A stretch of 23,539 nt of DNA from NCBI GenBank assembly GCA_004151065.3, contig NWUY0300053008.1, positions 8,972 through 32,510 on the forward strand, given 5' to 3'. Shown here piece after piece: positions 1-8,898 of the stretch. The notes under the pieces were generated by a model, which searched no databases, was not told where the DNA came from, and saw only the letters and a list, made by a program, of their open reading frames with translations. This DNA comes from Larix sibirica. Taxonomy: Eukaryota > Streptophyta > Pinopsida > Pinales > Pinaceae. How positions within the stretch are numbered: position 1 is the first letter of the stretch; every line of letters begins with the position of its first letter. The position numbers and the translations under genes were made by a program.

Positions 1-566
1 AAGTGCTCAAAACTCATCAAAATTGGTACCAGATCGAAGAGCTCAGCGAGAGATTTTCGATGGTGCAAACGGCACGTCAAATGGAGTTCATATGCAAAAG
101 ATATGTAGTTCTGAATTTTTTGAGAAACAACAAAAAGAGGGACAGACTACACAAGTCGTACTGCTGACGTGGCATCCGTGTTGTTGATGTTAGCAGGACA
201 CATGGCATCCCCAAAGGGTGACACGTCACTCAGATTTGGCGTTTTCAGGGTACATTGGGATCAGTCTAATTGTGCCACGTGGCACCACTACAAGGGTGAC
301 ATGTGGCACCGGTACATCCCATTCGATAGTCAGTATGATGATGTGGCATCATCTTAGTAGGCCACGTGGCAGGTCGTATGCTAAGCAATTAGATGATGTA
401 GCATCCAGTTGGCATCTCGAGTGACATGGTCCAATCGATGAATGACATGTGGCACTTTCTTGGTGATGTGTCATCGCGAGGCACACAGGTGAACCGATTC
501 GGAGCTGCCATGTGGCAGCACCCAGTTGGCCAGGTTTGGTTCAACCAATTTCCAAAAGATTAGAGA
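1..566 (+). repeat. Partial LTR fragment of the same family as the element at 2428-8892
   Basis: This block matches 2462-3027 almost base for base. In the first 215 bases I count about 8 differences, roughly 96% identity, against about 28 differences between the 5' and 3' LTRs of the complete element. It carries the same ACGTGGCA-rich array, with palindromic CCACGTGG cores at 275 and 362. It begins at the window edge and stops at the N at 567, just before the tRNA-like part of the LTR. It holds no gene; short open frames in it are artefacts of the repeat. It could be a real neighbouring element or an assembly product. Confidence 0.85.
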
Positions 567-567
567 N
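567..567. other. Single N at a homology break
   Basis: The base before this N still follows the LTR (compare 3027) and the bases after it belong to the LINE ORF1 frame. The N therefore probably marks a joined contig end or closed gap, not an ambiguous base within a continuous read. Confidence 0.6.
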
Positions 568-570
568 ACT

Positions 571-2310
571 GATATTTTTAATTCCAAAAAACCTATTTCT
601 AATTCTTTTGGACCAAATCTGGGAGTTAATGGTTTGGAAGGTTGCTCAGCGGGTTTTGTGGGTCAATCACTAGAGTAGGCATGTATGTCAGGTGGTTCTG
701 AGTGGAGGCATGTTAATTGTGTAAAGGAGAGAGTTTCAGGTGATAACCATGTTGTAAAACGGAAGAAAATAATCAAGAAGTGTTCCAGGAGGGTTAAGCT
801 AACAGTAAGCAAGGACATTCGAGTGAGCAACATCATGGAATTTTTTGGGGAAAGCCCTCCTTGGTCGCTTTTATGGAACATGGATCTCTGAGGCCTTTCT
901 CAAACTGTGGATGAAGAAGGTTTGGGAGTCGGAAATAGGTTACTGCCCAGTTTTTTACCTTATGACGAGAGGGTGGCTTGGCTTCAAGTTTAACTCAGAA
1001 GAAGATGCAATAAATATTCTTTGTGGACTCTGGTTTTGGAATTCTAGCTTTCTCACATTAAAATTATGGCATGTATCATTTTATCTGCATCATGAATTAA
1101 CCCAAAAAATTATGGTATGGGTAGAATTACCTAGGCTACTGATGGAGTTTTGGAAGGAGGATTTCTTGATTGATTTAAGGAATTATTTGGGACAAATGAT
1201 TTTCGTGGATCCTTCCTTCAAATTCAATCAAGAAAGATCAGTAGCAAAAATTTTGGTCAATTTGAATCTTGTCGAAGGTAATTTGGCAGAGTGTATAGAA
1301 TTGGAAGTAGGGGATTTGAGTTATATCCAGACTTTGGACTACATTAATCTACCGTTTCAATGTGATCGTTGTCACACCTATGGTCATTTGGCGGATGACT
1401 ATGCAATAGGTTTTCGAAAGAAGGTTTAGATACATAAAAATTCAAGTTCTTCTCTTATTTATGCTCAGAATGACTCCCTGTCAATTCCCTTGGACACTAC
1501 AAGCCCCAGTCGAAGGTCAGAGACAACCAGCATAAAGGATTTGAATCTTCTGACTAGGTTTTTTCTCCCTCTAGTGCCAACGTTAAACAAAATCTCAATC
1601 TCAAAGGAGAAAGACATCGGTATTAAGGATACATTACTTGAGGATCCCGCTAGGAGTCACAATCCTATTGGGAACGAGAAGAGTATGAAGAAGCTTAAAG
1701 TGGAGTGCCAAGAGACTTTAGGGGTGATAGCTCTGCCATCGCAAAAGAAGGATGAATCGACTCAAGGGAAGCAGATTTCCACTATTTTGAAATAACCTTA
1801 AGACAAGTGGCTTATCTTGGCACCGTCGTTTCTTGAAGGTATGGAAAATTCTTCCCCGAACCTTCTTTTAAAGGATTGTTTAGGGGTGGTGGATTCCTTA
1901 AGTTTTTGCTTGGATAATTCAAACCTTATAGGCGATTTAAGTAAGTCTCCCTTAGGCTCAATGAAGGATTTCTCTCTATCCTGTGGGGATTTAAATCCTC
2001 TCTCTCCCATTTTAGTTCTGGATGGTTATCCCTCAAGGATGGATTCAAATTTTTTAACTCCATCTTCTAGCAAACTCGAGGATGGCCCTCAGGCTCCCTA
2101 TGCCTTGAGATCAAAAGGATCCCTGGCCCGTTCTAATCCTTCTTATTTGTGAGGTTTGGGTACTTTGCATAGTTTATCAGATAAGGTAAATGCTCCTGGA
2201 AATAAGTCGAAATTGAGATCAGCTCAATCAAAGCAGTGTCAGAGGTTTTTTTAGGAAACAAATGTCAATCGTTAGGGATCTTAGAGAAAATAAGCCCTTC
2301 TTAGGTGGTG
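571..2310 (+). pseudogene. LINE ORF1 (DUF4283-like region plus zinc knuckle), degenerate
   Basis: ORF1 proteins of plant LINEs bind the element RNA. The frame opens at 571, has a TAG at about 676, and is basic up to about 840, where a one-base frameshift near a T-run and G-run (about 836-850) moves it into the long open stretch ending at 1429. That stretch (about 850-1425) reads like the DUF4283 region of plant LINE ORF1, with LLGRFYGTWIS, a GFKF strand and a VWVELPRL strand. It is followed by a knuckle-like CDRCHTYGH motif whose last cysteine is replaced by tyrosine. The tail (1430-2280) is Ser/Pro/Lys-rich and broken by stops at 1427, about 1793, 2150 and later. Family assignment is from motif order; confidence is good for LINE ORF1, lower for exact limits. 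Confidence 0.8.
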
Positions 2311-2314
2311 ATTA

Positions 2315-2427
2315 ATGAAGGTTCTTTCATTGAATGCCAGGGGGTTGGACAACCCTAATAAAATTGTGCCCACCATCATTTGGTGGAGAAGGAGACTCAT
2401 AATATTCTCTTAGGTAAAGAGTTGATG
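2315..2427 (+). pseudogene. Start of LINE ORF2: N-terminus of the APE-type endonuclease
   Basis: An ATG at 2315 begins MKVLSLNARGL, the usual first strand of the plant LINE endonuclease, in which the Asn of S-x-N-x-RG belongs to the active site. The frame stops at TAG 2411-2413, and a frame change appears likely before that. The start lies just after the end of ORF1, the usual close spacing in LINEs. The domain is cut by the LTR element at 2428 and continues at 8893. Confidence 0.75.
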
Positions 2428-2629
2428 TGATCCAAAAGGATATAAAAAGGCATGAAAATCAAAGTGCTCAAAACTCATCAAAATTGGTACCAGATCGAAG
2501 AGCTCAGCGAGAGATTTTCGATGGCGCAAACGGCACATCAAATGGAGTTCATATGCAAAAGATATGTAGTTCTGAATTTTTTGAGAAACAACAAAAAGAG
2601 GGACAGACTACACAGGTCATACTGCTGAC

Positions 2630-2985
2630 GTGGCATCCGTGCTGTTGATGTCAGCAGGACACGTGGCATCGCCAAAGGGTGACACGTCACTCAAATTTGG
2701 CGTTTTCAGGGTACATTGGGATCAGTCTAATTGTGCCACATGGCACCACTGCAAGGGTGACATGTGGCACCCGTACATCCCAGTCGATAATCCGTATGAT
2801 GATGTGGCATCATCTTAGTAGGCCACGTGGCAGGTCGTATGCTGAGCAAGTAGATGATGTAGCATCTAGTTGGCATCTCGAGTGACATGGTCCAATCGAT
2901 GAATGACATGTGGCACTTTCCTGGTGATGTGTCATCGCGAGGCACACGGGTGAACCAATTCGGGGCTGCCATGTGGCAGCACCCA
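2630..2985 (+). promoter_or_regulatory. G-box/ABRE-like ACGTGGCA array in the U3 of the 5' LTR
   Basis: TGACGTGGCA, ACACGTGGCA, GCCACGTGGCA and one-base variants (ACATGTGGCA, GATGTGGCA) recur every 15-60 bases. One perfect palindrome CCACGTGG lies at 2823. ACGT cores of this kind are bound by plant bZIP and bHLH factors (ABF, HY5, PIF families), so the array may be a transcriptional enhancer of the element. Only the motif density is seen; the function is inferred. Confidence 0.55.
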
Positions 2986-3025
2986 GTTGGCCAGGTTTGG
3001 TTCAACCAATTTCCAAAAGATTAGA

Positions 3026-3093
3026 GACGCTGGCGTGATTTGAACCCGTGACCTCCACTTCGGAATCAAAACGCTCTAACCATCTTCCTTAAC
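3026..3093 (-). other. tRNA-like segment (Pol III box B) antisense in the LTR
   Basis: Read on the minus strand this stretch has a D-arm-like part with ATGGTTAGAGCG, then GAAGTGGAGGTCACG, then GGTTCAAATCA (3036-3046), which is one base from the box B/T-loop consensus GGTTCRANTCC. An acceptor stem does not close, so it is not a functional tRNA. It may be the head of an old tRNA-derived SINE captured by the LTR, or a tRNA-like piece native to this family. Confidence 0.55.
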
Positions 3094-3890
3094 CGTGTTT
3101 CTTGGCAAGGGTATGGCGGATAATGTTGTTAAAGAAGGTATAGTTTTGTTTTGGGGTAAAAGGGAGGGCCGACTAACCCGCCCTCAGGGTAGGAATTTGA
3201 AAATGAAATAGCCCGTCAAATTTGACGGTTTTGATAACCTTGTAACCCATTTTGATGGTTTTAACAAAGATTTATGACGGTTATTTGGAAATTTTGATCG
3301 TATTTGATGGGCAAATCACCCTGTGACAGGCAATTTGCCCATCAAATTCCATCCATGCCCGCCATACTTGGCGGCCGATCAAGCCCGCCCCCAAATTTAG
3401 CACCAACCGCCACAATTGGAGCATGCCCCACATATTTAGCATGTGCCTAACTAAAACTTTGGATATGTTTTAAAAGTGGGTTTTTTTCTACCCACGGTTA
3501 TAACCATATAATATGGTCAATGCCACGTTACATAGGGGTTGGATTGTTATGTAATATGGGGTTTGTTTAATATGCCTATTTTTATGGTGAATGTCCAACA
3601 AATGGGCCTTTTTGTTTAGCCCATGGATATTGTTATATAGGCTGCGAATTGGGAGATTGAGCCATAAACATGGCTATGCTATTGTTTAGCATATGGTTTG
3701 TAATGGCAACAAAAATATATTGTTGTTTGACAAAATATTGGTTGTAATTCCAAATTGAGGGGAGTAACCACATGTGAAACCCCAATTATGGACCATTTGA
3801 GTTAACCATTTTTTATATGGGGAAAACAAATTGTAACTATTCCCAATTTAGGAGATCCACATGTCTCATATGACTAAGGGAAGTCGTCCC

Positions 3891-3898
3891 TATTTAAA
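3891..3898 (+). promoter_or_regulatory. TATA-like box of the 5' LTR
   Basis: The sequence CCCTATTTAAACCC is conserved in both LTRs (3' LTR copy at 8305-8312) and sits before a purine-rich stretch. It is the best candidate for the Pol II promoter at the U3/R boundary. Start sites about 30 bases downstream are inferred. Confidence 0.5.
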
Positions 3899-4041
3899 CC
3901 CATACTAAGTGCATTGTGAGAGGGGAGCCATTGGAAAGCATTTTGTGGAGCCAAGTGAGAGCTCGTGGAGAGCTACTGAGAGCTCATTGGGATTTCATTT
4001 GGTGAAGGTACACCATTAGGGACTCCTTTGTGTTGAGAGAT

Positions 4042-4181
4042 CCTTCATGTTTTAAGAGGCATGTTTTGGCCTCCATGTTGTGGGAAGTCCACACTTTTAT
4101 AAAAGAGAGCTCCATCATGTTTTAAGAGGCATGTTTTGGCCTCCATGTTGTGGGAAGTCCACACTTTTGTAAAAGAAGAGT
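4042..4181 (+). repeat. 70-bp tandem duplication in the 5' LTR
   Basis: Two nearly identical units with CATGTTTTAAGAGGCATG start at 4046 and 4116 (period 70). The 3' LTR has a single copy of this segment at about 8455-8515, so the duplication is specific to the 5' LTR and arose after, or independently of, insertion. Confidence 0.85.
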
Positions 4182-4499
4182 ATCTTATGAAGAAGAGAAT
4201 AGAAGCGGTTCGACGATTGAACGAGCCAAAGACGTAGCTAGGGGGTCTGGTGAACTTCGTTACCAATGTCTTGTAGTTTTGGTATTAATGTTTTATGTCT
4301 CTCATGATATATTTTTCTTCATGCATTTTTCTTAAGTAAGTTGTTTATGAGCTTAAGAGTTAATTAAAGAGAACCACATAACATTGCAAGTTTAAGGGAC
4401 TGTCAATAAAGATCTTGGAAAATTTAGAATTATTCATTAACATTAAATCTTTAAGAGCTAATGATTGAATGGTAGCTTGAAGGATATCTCGGATCAGGT

Positions 4500-4511
4500 T
4501 GGTATTAGAGC
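4500..4511 (+). other. Primer-binding site, initiator-Met tRNA type
   Basis: TGGTATTAGAGC differs by one base from TGGTATCAGAGC, the common plant LTR-element site complementary to the 3' end of initiator tRNA-Met. It begins three bases after the 5' LTR ends, the usual spacing. Confidence 0.8.
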
Positions 4512-4525
4512 AGGTTGACAGGTGG

Positions 4526-5841
4526 ATGCTCACGAGATCGAAGCTCAAGAAGGGAGAAGGCCAACTTGAGGCTTACAATCCTAAGATTGGCTCAATAAGA
4601 GGCATTCAAAGGAGGAAGATGGCTTCACCAAGAAGGTTAGGACCATACAACTCTGAAGATGATTTCTTCGAAGCTTTCAAGTTGATGAAGGAAATGGTAG
4701 AAGAGCTCTACAATGAAAGAGGGCAAAGAAAGGGAGAAGGAACCAGTCATGTTAAGGATGAGACTGGAGAGTCTTTGGTCGGAGGTGAAGGAGGAGATGA
4801 AGGAGGAGTTCATTCAGAACCTTGCTCTCCATCATCATCAGCACATAGTGAAGATGGGAATTCTTCCAGGGATAATTCTTCCAAACCCTCTCACTCTCAT
4901 AAAATGTCTTTGTTGAAATTAGATGTAAAATTTGAGTTGCCTATAGATGATGGGGAATTGAATGCAAAGAAACTTGACAAATGGATCAAGTAGATAGAGG
5001 TCTATTGCAGGGTGCAACATATAAAAGAGGATGCGACAAAGATTCAGTTGGCTTCTTTGCGCATGAGTGGCTCAGCGTTAATATGGTGGGAGATCCAGAC
5101 TCAAGCAGATTTGGCACATAATGGTAAGATCATTTCCTCATTGGATGAGTTCATTGCTGCAATAAGACAGCAATCTTATCCCTTAGCATACAGTCAGATG
5201 GAAATGATAGAATGGCTACATCTAAGGAAAACAAAGGGGCAGAATGTGCAAGCTTACACGTAAGAATTCAAAGAGAGGGCACTTGCATTGGGGATTTCAT
5301 TGTACACTAGAGAGTCTCTTCTAAAGTATATCAATGGTTTGCATTCTTATTTGAGACATACCATTTTGATGTTTAACCCTTCTAACATTGATGAAGTGTC
5401 AGTTCAAGCCACACATTTGGAGGCCAGTAAGGGTAAGTATGGTATGGATGATGCATTTGCAAAGCCACGATCGAAGAAGACAACTACAGTGAAGAAAAAG
5501 AGGCCTACATGTTCTCATTGTGGGAAATGGCATAAAGAAGAACAATGTTGGACACTCATCCAGAATTGCTACTGGAGAAGTTCAAGAACAAGGGAAAGAA
5601 GAAGACTACTGCAATAGCGCAGCAGGATCTGGGATCTGATTCAGGTGATGAAGCAATGATTACAGCCGTGGGTGTCAGAGGCATGCGAATTGCTAGTTCT
5701 AGCTCTTTCATTCAATCTCCTAAGTCAAAGGATGGTATTGAAGACGAGAGATTAAGTGAACAAGAACAAGAAGTACCAAATTCACTTCGAGATTGTGATC
5801 TAGAGCTTCATAATGAATTGGTAAAAGCATTCAAAAGATGA
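4526..5841 (+). pseudogene. gag of the LTR element, broken
   Basis: The gag product would form the particle that packages element RNA. The likely start is ATG 4526 (MLTRSKLKKGEG). The acidic, Ser-rich N-terminal part (to about 4900) is followed by a Retrotrans_gag-like core (about 4915-5440) with features such as GSALIWWE and FKERALALG. Next is a basic segment and one knuckle, CSHCGKWHKEEQC (about 5510-5548), with CX2CX3HX4C spacing, one residue shorter than the usual CX2CX4HX4C. Two in-frame stops, TAG 4991-4993 and TAA 5261-5263, are each one C-to-T change from a Gln codon. A one-base loss near 5553 shifts the frame; the rest reads to TGA 5839-5841. No pol frame follows. Confidence 0.8.
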
Positions 5842-6125
5842 AGAAGATTGTTGATTCATTTCCTTTAACACCATTATATGTTATCCTACTGCTAGCTCGT
5901 TGTTTCTAGTTAAAAGGCATGACCATGAATGTAGAAGACTGTAGAAGTGAGGGAATGAGCATAGATGTCAACAATATGATTGCAGTTGTTATCATGTGTG
6001 GACAATTTGTGGTGATGTACTAGGTTTTCATGCTCCAAACAAGATGGGTGGAGTCAGGCCAAGTGGGGAGGCCATGCTCTCCCTTGACTAATGTTTAAAG
6101 ACTTTTGGAGGACCGAAAGCCTCCT
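5842..6125 (+). other. Internal non-coding stretch between gag and the purine tract
   Basis: All frames are closed by stops at short intervals. I find no protease, reverse transcriptase or integrase motifs. This is where pol would normally begin, so the element appears to have lost it or never had it. Confidence 0.6.
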
Positions 6126-6137
6126 AGTGGGGAGGAA
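6126..6137 (+). other. Polypurine tract of the LTR element
   Basis: The run AGTGGGGAGGAA immediately precedes the TGATCC start of the 3' LTR, as expected for the plus-strand primer. A similar GTGGGGAGG occurs at about 6062. Confidence 0.75.
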
Positions 6138-6733
6138 TGATCCAAGAGGACCTAAAAAGACCTGAAAATCAAAGTGCTCAAAACTCAGCAAAATTGGTAC
6201 TCGATCGAAGAGCTCAGCGAGATATTTCCAATAGCATGAACGGCACATCCAACGGAGTTCGTATGCAAATGATATATAGTTCTAAAGTTTTCAAGAAATA
6301 ACAAAATGAGGGACAAACTACACAGGTCGTACTGCTGACGTGGCAGTCGTATTGTTGACGTCAGTGGGACACGTGGCAACCCCAGAGCATGACACGTGTC
6401 ACTCGGATTTTGTGTTTTCAAGGTACATTGGGATCAGTCAAATTGTGCCACGTGGCACCATTGCAAGGTTGACACATGGCACCCGTACATCCCAATCGAT
6501 AATCCGTATGATGACGTGGCATCATCTGTAGGCCACGTGGAAGGCCATATGTTGAGCAAGCATGTGACGTGGCATCTAGTTGGCATCTCGAGTGACGTGG
6601 TCCAATCGTTGAATGACATGTGGCACTTGGTTGGTGACGTGGCATCGCGAGGCACACAGGTGGACCAATACGCGGCTGCTACGTAGCAGTGCCCGGTTGG
6701 CCAGGGTTGGTTCAACCAATTTCCAAAAGGTTA

Positions 6734-6788
6734 GCGAGGTCAGTGGGATTTGAACCCATGACCTCCACTTCAAAAGCCCAACGTTCCG
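6734..6788 (-). other. Truncated antisense tRNA-like segment, copy 1 of the 3' LTR
   Basis: Box B-like GGTTCAAATCC is present on the minus strand (6746-6756), with the adjoining GAAGTGGAGGTCA. The segment ends within the D-arm part, where the second array copy starts. Confidence 0.5.
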
Positions 6789-7107
6789 AAGTTTTCAAGA
6801 AACAACAAAAAGAGGGACAGACTGCATAGGTCGTACTGCTGATGTGGCAGCCGTACTGCTGACGTGGCAGCCGTACTGCTAACATTAGTGGGACACATGG
6901 CAGCCCCAGAGCATGACACGTGTCACTCAGACTTGGAGTTTTCAGGGTACATTGGGATCAGTCAAATTGTGCCATGTGGCACCATTGCAAGGGTGACACG
7001 TAGCACCCGTACATCCTAATCAGCAGTCAGTATGATGACGTGGCATCATCTAAGTAGGCCACGTGGCAGTCCATATGTTGAGTAGGAAGGTGACGTGGCA
7101 TCTAGTT

Positions 7108-7394
7108 AAAGGAATCCTAGTGCGATCCCCAAAACACAGGAGAGTTGTGAATTGGCCTTTGAAATTGAAGATCCGGACTGAAATTACATTCTTGAAAAGT
7201 GTAGTCAATGGTTCTTAGCAGTCGACCGAATGAGGGGCATCATATGAATGATGAACCATAAAAGAATGATAATTGGCTGGTCATATAGCGCGCTTGTGAT
7301 GATATTGGTAGAGTCAGTGGGGTTGCGCCTTGGAGATATGCCCACAAAGATTATTGTGTCATGTGTTTCATTGTCGGCATAAAGTTGAAAATGA
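7108..7394. other. 287-bp unique insert within the 3' LTR array
   Basis: Homology to the array stops after TCTAGTT (7107) and resumes at CATCATCTAAGTAGG (7395), which repeats sequence already present at 7044-7107. The insert is absent from the 5' LTR and from 1-566. It has no recognisable coding frame; I cannot assign it to a family. Confidence 0.6.
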
Positions 7395-7610
7395 CATCAT
7401 CTAAGTAGGCCACGTGGTAGTCCATATGTTGAGCAGGCAGGTGACGTGGCATCGAGTTGGAATCTCGAGTGACGTGGTCCAATCGTTGAATGACATGTGG
7501 CACTTGGTTGGTGACGTGGAATCGAGAGGCACACAGGGGGACCAATCCGCGGCTGCCATGTAGCAACACCTGGTTGGCCAAGTTTGGTTCAACCAATTTC
7601 CAAAAAGTTA

Positions 7611-7681
7611 GCGAGGCCGACGGGATTTGAACCCGTGACCTCCACTTCAAAAGCCCAACGTTCTAACAATCTCCCCTAACC
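7611..7681 (-). other. Antisense tRNA-like segment, best preserved copy
   Basis: On the minus strand the T-arm ACGGG-TTCAAAT-CCCGT forms a perfect 5-bp stem with a 7-base loop. Box B is GGTTCAAATCC (7623-7633), and upstream GGGGAGATTGTTAGAACG resembles box A and the D-arm. The 3' side GCCTCGC has no clear 5' partner, so this is a relic or SINE head and not a working tRNA gene. Confidence 0.6.
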
Positions 7682-8304
7682 GTGTTTCTTGGCAAGGATA
7701 TGGCGGATATTTCTTTTGCAGAAGGTATCATTGTGTTTTGGGGGAAAACAGGGGGCTGACCGGCCTACCATACTTAGCGGCCGGTCAAGCCCGCCCCCAA
7801 ATTTAGCACCGACCACCACAATTGGAGAGCACCCCACATATTTAGCATGTGCCTAATTTTGGATATGTTTTAAAAGTGGGTTTTTTTTTTCCAACGGTTA
7901 TATACCCATATAATATGGTCAATGCCACGTTACATACGGGTTGGATTGTTATGTAATATGGGGTTGTTAAATATGCTTATTTTTATGGTGGATGTCCAAC
8001 GAATGTGCCTTTTTGTTTAGCCCATGGATATTGTTGGATAGGCTACGAATTGGGAGATTGAGCCATAAACATGGCTATGCTATTGTTTAGCATATGGTTA
8101 TAAACAATATGGTTTGTAATGGCAACAAAAATATATTGTTGTTTGACAAAATATTGGTTGTAATGCCAAATTGATGGGAGTAACCATATGTGAAACCCCA
8201 ATTATGGACCATTTGACTTAACCATTTTTATATGGGAAAACAAATTGTAACTAATCCCATTCTGGGGGATTCACATGTCTCATATGACTAAGGGAAGCCA
8301 CCCC

Positions 8305-8312
8305 TATTTAAA
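8305..8312 (+). promoter_or_regulatory. TATA-like box of the 3' LTR
   Basis: CCCTATTTAAACCC matches the 5' LTR copy at 3891. In this position it could drive transcription outward into the downstream LINE half. Confidence 0.45.
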
Positions 8313-8752
8313 CCCATGCTAAGTGCATTGTGAGAGGGGAGCCGTTGGAGAGCATTTTGTGGAGCCAATTGAGAGCTCGTGGAGGGCTTGTGAGAGCTCA
8401 TTGGGATTTCATTTGGTGAAGGTACACCATTAAGGAGTCCTTTGTGTTGAGAGCTCCATCATGTTTTGAGAGGCATGTTTTGGCCTCCATGTTGTGGGAA
8501 GTCCACACTTTTCTAAAAGAAAGTATCTTATGAAGAAGAGAATAGAAGCAGTTCGACGATTGAACGAGCCAGAGACGTAGACAAGAGGTTTGGTGAACTT
8601 AGTTACCAATGTCTTGAAGTTTTGGTATTAATGTTGTGTCTCTCATGATCCCTTTTTCTTCATGTATTTTGCTTAAGTAAGTTATTTATGTGCTTAAGAA
8701 TTAATTAAAGAGCACCACATAACATTGCAAGTTTAAGGCACTGTCAATAAAG

Positions 8753-8864
8753 ATCTTGGAAAATTGACAATTCTTTATTAACATTACATCGTTAAGAGCT
8801 AATGATTGATCTTGGAAAATTGACAATTCTTTATTAACATTACATCGTTAAGAGCTAATGATTG
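8753..8864 (+). repeat. 56-bp tandem duplication at the 3' LTR end
   Basis: Units at 8753-8808 and 8809-8864 are identical as far as I can read (ATCTTGGAAAATTGACAATT...). The 5' LTR has one copy (about 4413-4468), so this happened in the 3' LTR alone. Confidence 0.9.
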
Positions 8865-8898
8865 AATGGTAGATTGAAGATATCTCCGATCATAAAGT

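Larger units (their letters stand above)
568..2427 (+). mobile_element. 5' half of a LINE (non-LTR retrotransposon), interrupted by an LTR element
   Basis: This part holds decayed ORF1 (about 571-2310) and the first codons of ORF2 (from 2315). It ends where the LTR element begins at 2428. The remaining endonuclease, reverse transcriptase and RNase H parts resume at 8893 on the same strand, in the right order and at the right point in the endonuclease domain, so the two halves are one LINE copy split by a later insertion. The true 5' end of the LINE is not visible because of the N at 567. It is a dead copy with stops and frameshifts. Confidence 0.85.
2428..4496 (+). repeat. 5' LTR (about 2.07 kb)
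   Basis: It begins TGATCC, or possibly at 2423 with TGATGTGATCC, and ends GGATCA three bases before the primer-binding site. Parts in order: a leader matching 1-130; an ACGTGGCA array (about 2620-2990); an antisense tRNA-like segment (3026-3093); AT-rich sequence; a TATA-like box (3891-3898); a GAGAGCTC-rich stretch that may lie near the transcription start; a 70-bp tandem duplication (4042-4181); and the U5 end. The TATA-like box suggests that U3 is about 1.46 kb long, with R/U5 following. Confidence 0.85.
6340..7570 (+). promoter_or_regulatory. Expanded ACGTGGCA (G-box-like) array in the 3' LTR
   Basis: Perfect CCACGTGG cores are seen at 6448, 6533, 7059 and 7410, with many TGACGTGGCA and ACACGTGGCA variants between them. 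The array is partly triplicated compared with the 5' LTR. Because a 3' LTR can also act as an outward promoter or enhancer, this is the strongest candidate regulatory block in the element, but activity is inferred only. Confidence 0.5.
2428..8892 (+). mobile_element. Non-autonomous gag-only LTR retrotransposon (TR-GAG type)
   Basis: Two related LTRs (2428-4496 and 6138-8892), each starting TGATCC and ending GATCA, flank an internal region of about 1.64 kb. The internal region holds a primer-binding site, a gag pseudogene and a purine-rich tract, but no protease, reverse transcriptase or integrase sequence that I can find. This is the plan of TR-GAG elements, which would need pol from a related Ty3/gypsy element. 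It sits inside the LINE endonuclease. A clean target-site duplication is not present: TAAAG follows the right end (8893-8897) and also occurs at 2415-2419, but 8 bases lie between that copy and the 5' LTR. The LTRs differ by roughly 10-13% in the part I compared, so the insertion is old or the LTRs have exchanged sequence with other copies. Confidence 0.85.
6138..8892 (+). repeat. 3' LTR (about 2.76 kb, internally expanded)
   Basis: It begins TGATCCAAGAGG directly after the purine tract and ends CGATCA. It has the same order of parts as the 5' LTR but is about 690 bp longer. The ACGTGGCA array is present in a first copy (to about 6788), resumes as a partial second copy (about 6785-7107), is broken by a 287-bp insert (about 7108-7394), and resumes again (7395-7580). 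A 56-bp tandem duplication lies near its end. The TATA-like box is at 8305-8312. Confidence 0.8.

Noticed and set aside
169-424. Open frames of 62-68 residues in the ACGTGGCA array, repeated at 2630-2885, 6340-6686 and on the minus strand
   Set aside because: They recur only because the DNA repeat recurs, appear on both strands and several frames, and show no domain features.
5842-6125. Hidden pol remnant after gag
   Set aside because: No protease, reverse transcriptase or integrase motif in any frame.
6340-7570. CRISPR-like spaced repeats
   Set aside because: The motif is short, degenerate and irregularly spaced, and lies inside an LTR of a plant retrotransposon.
7611-7681. Functional tRNA gene
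   Set aside because: The T-arm and box B are good, but no acceptor stem closes and the D and anticodon arms are poor.
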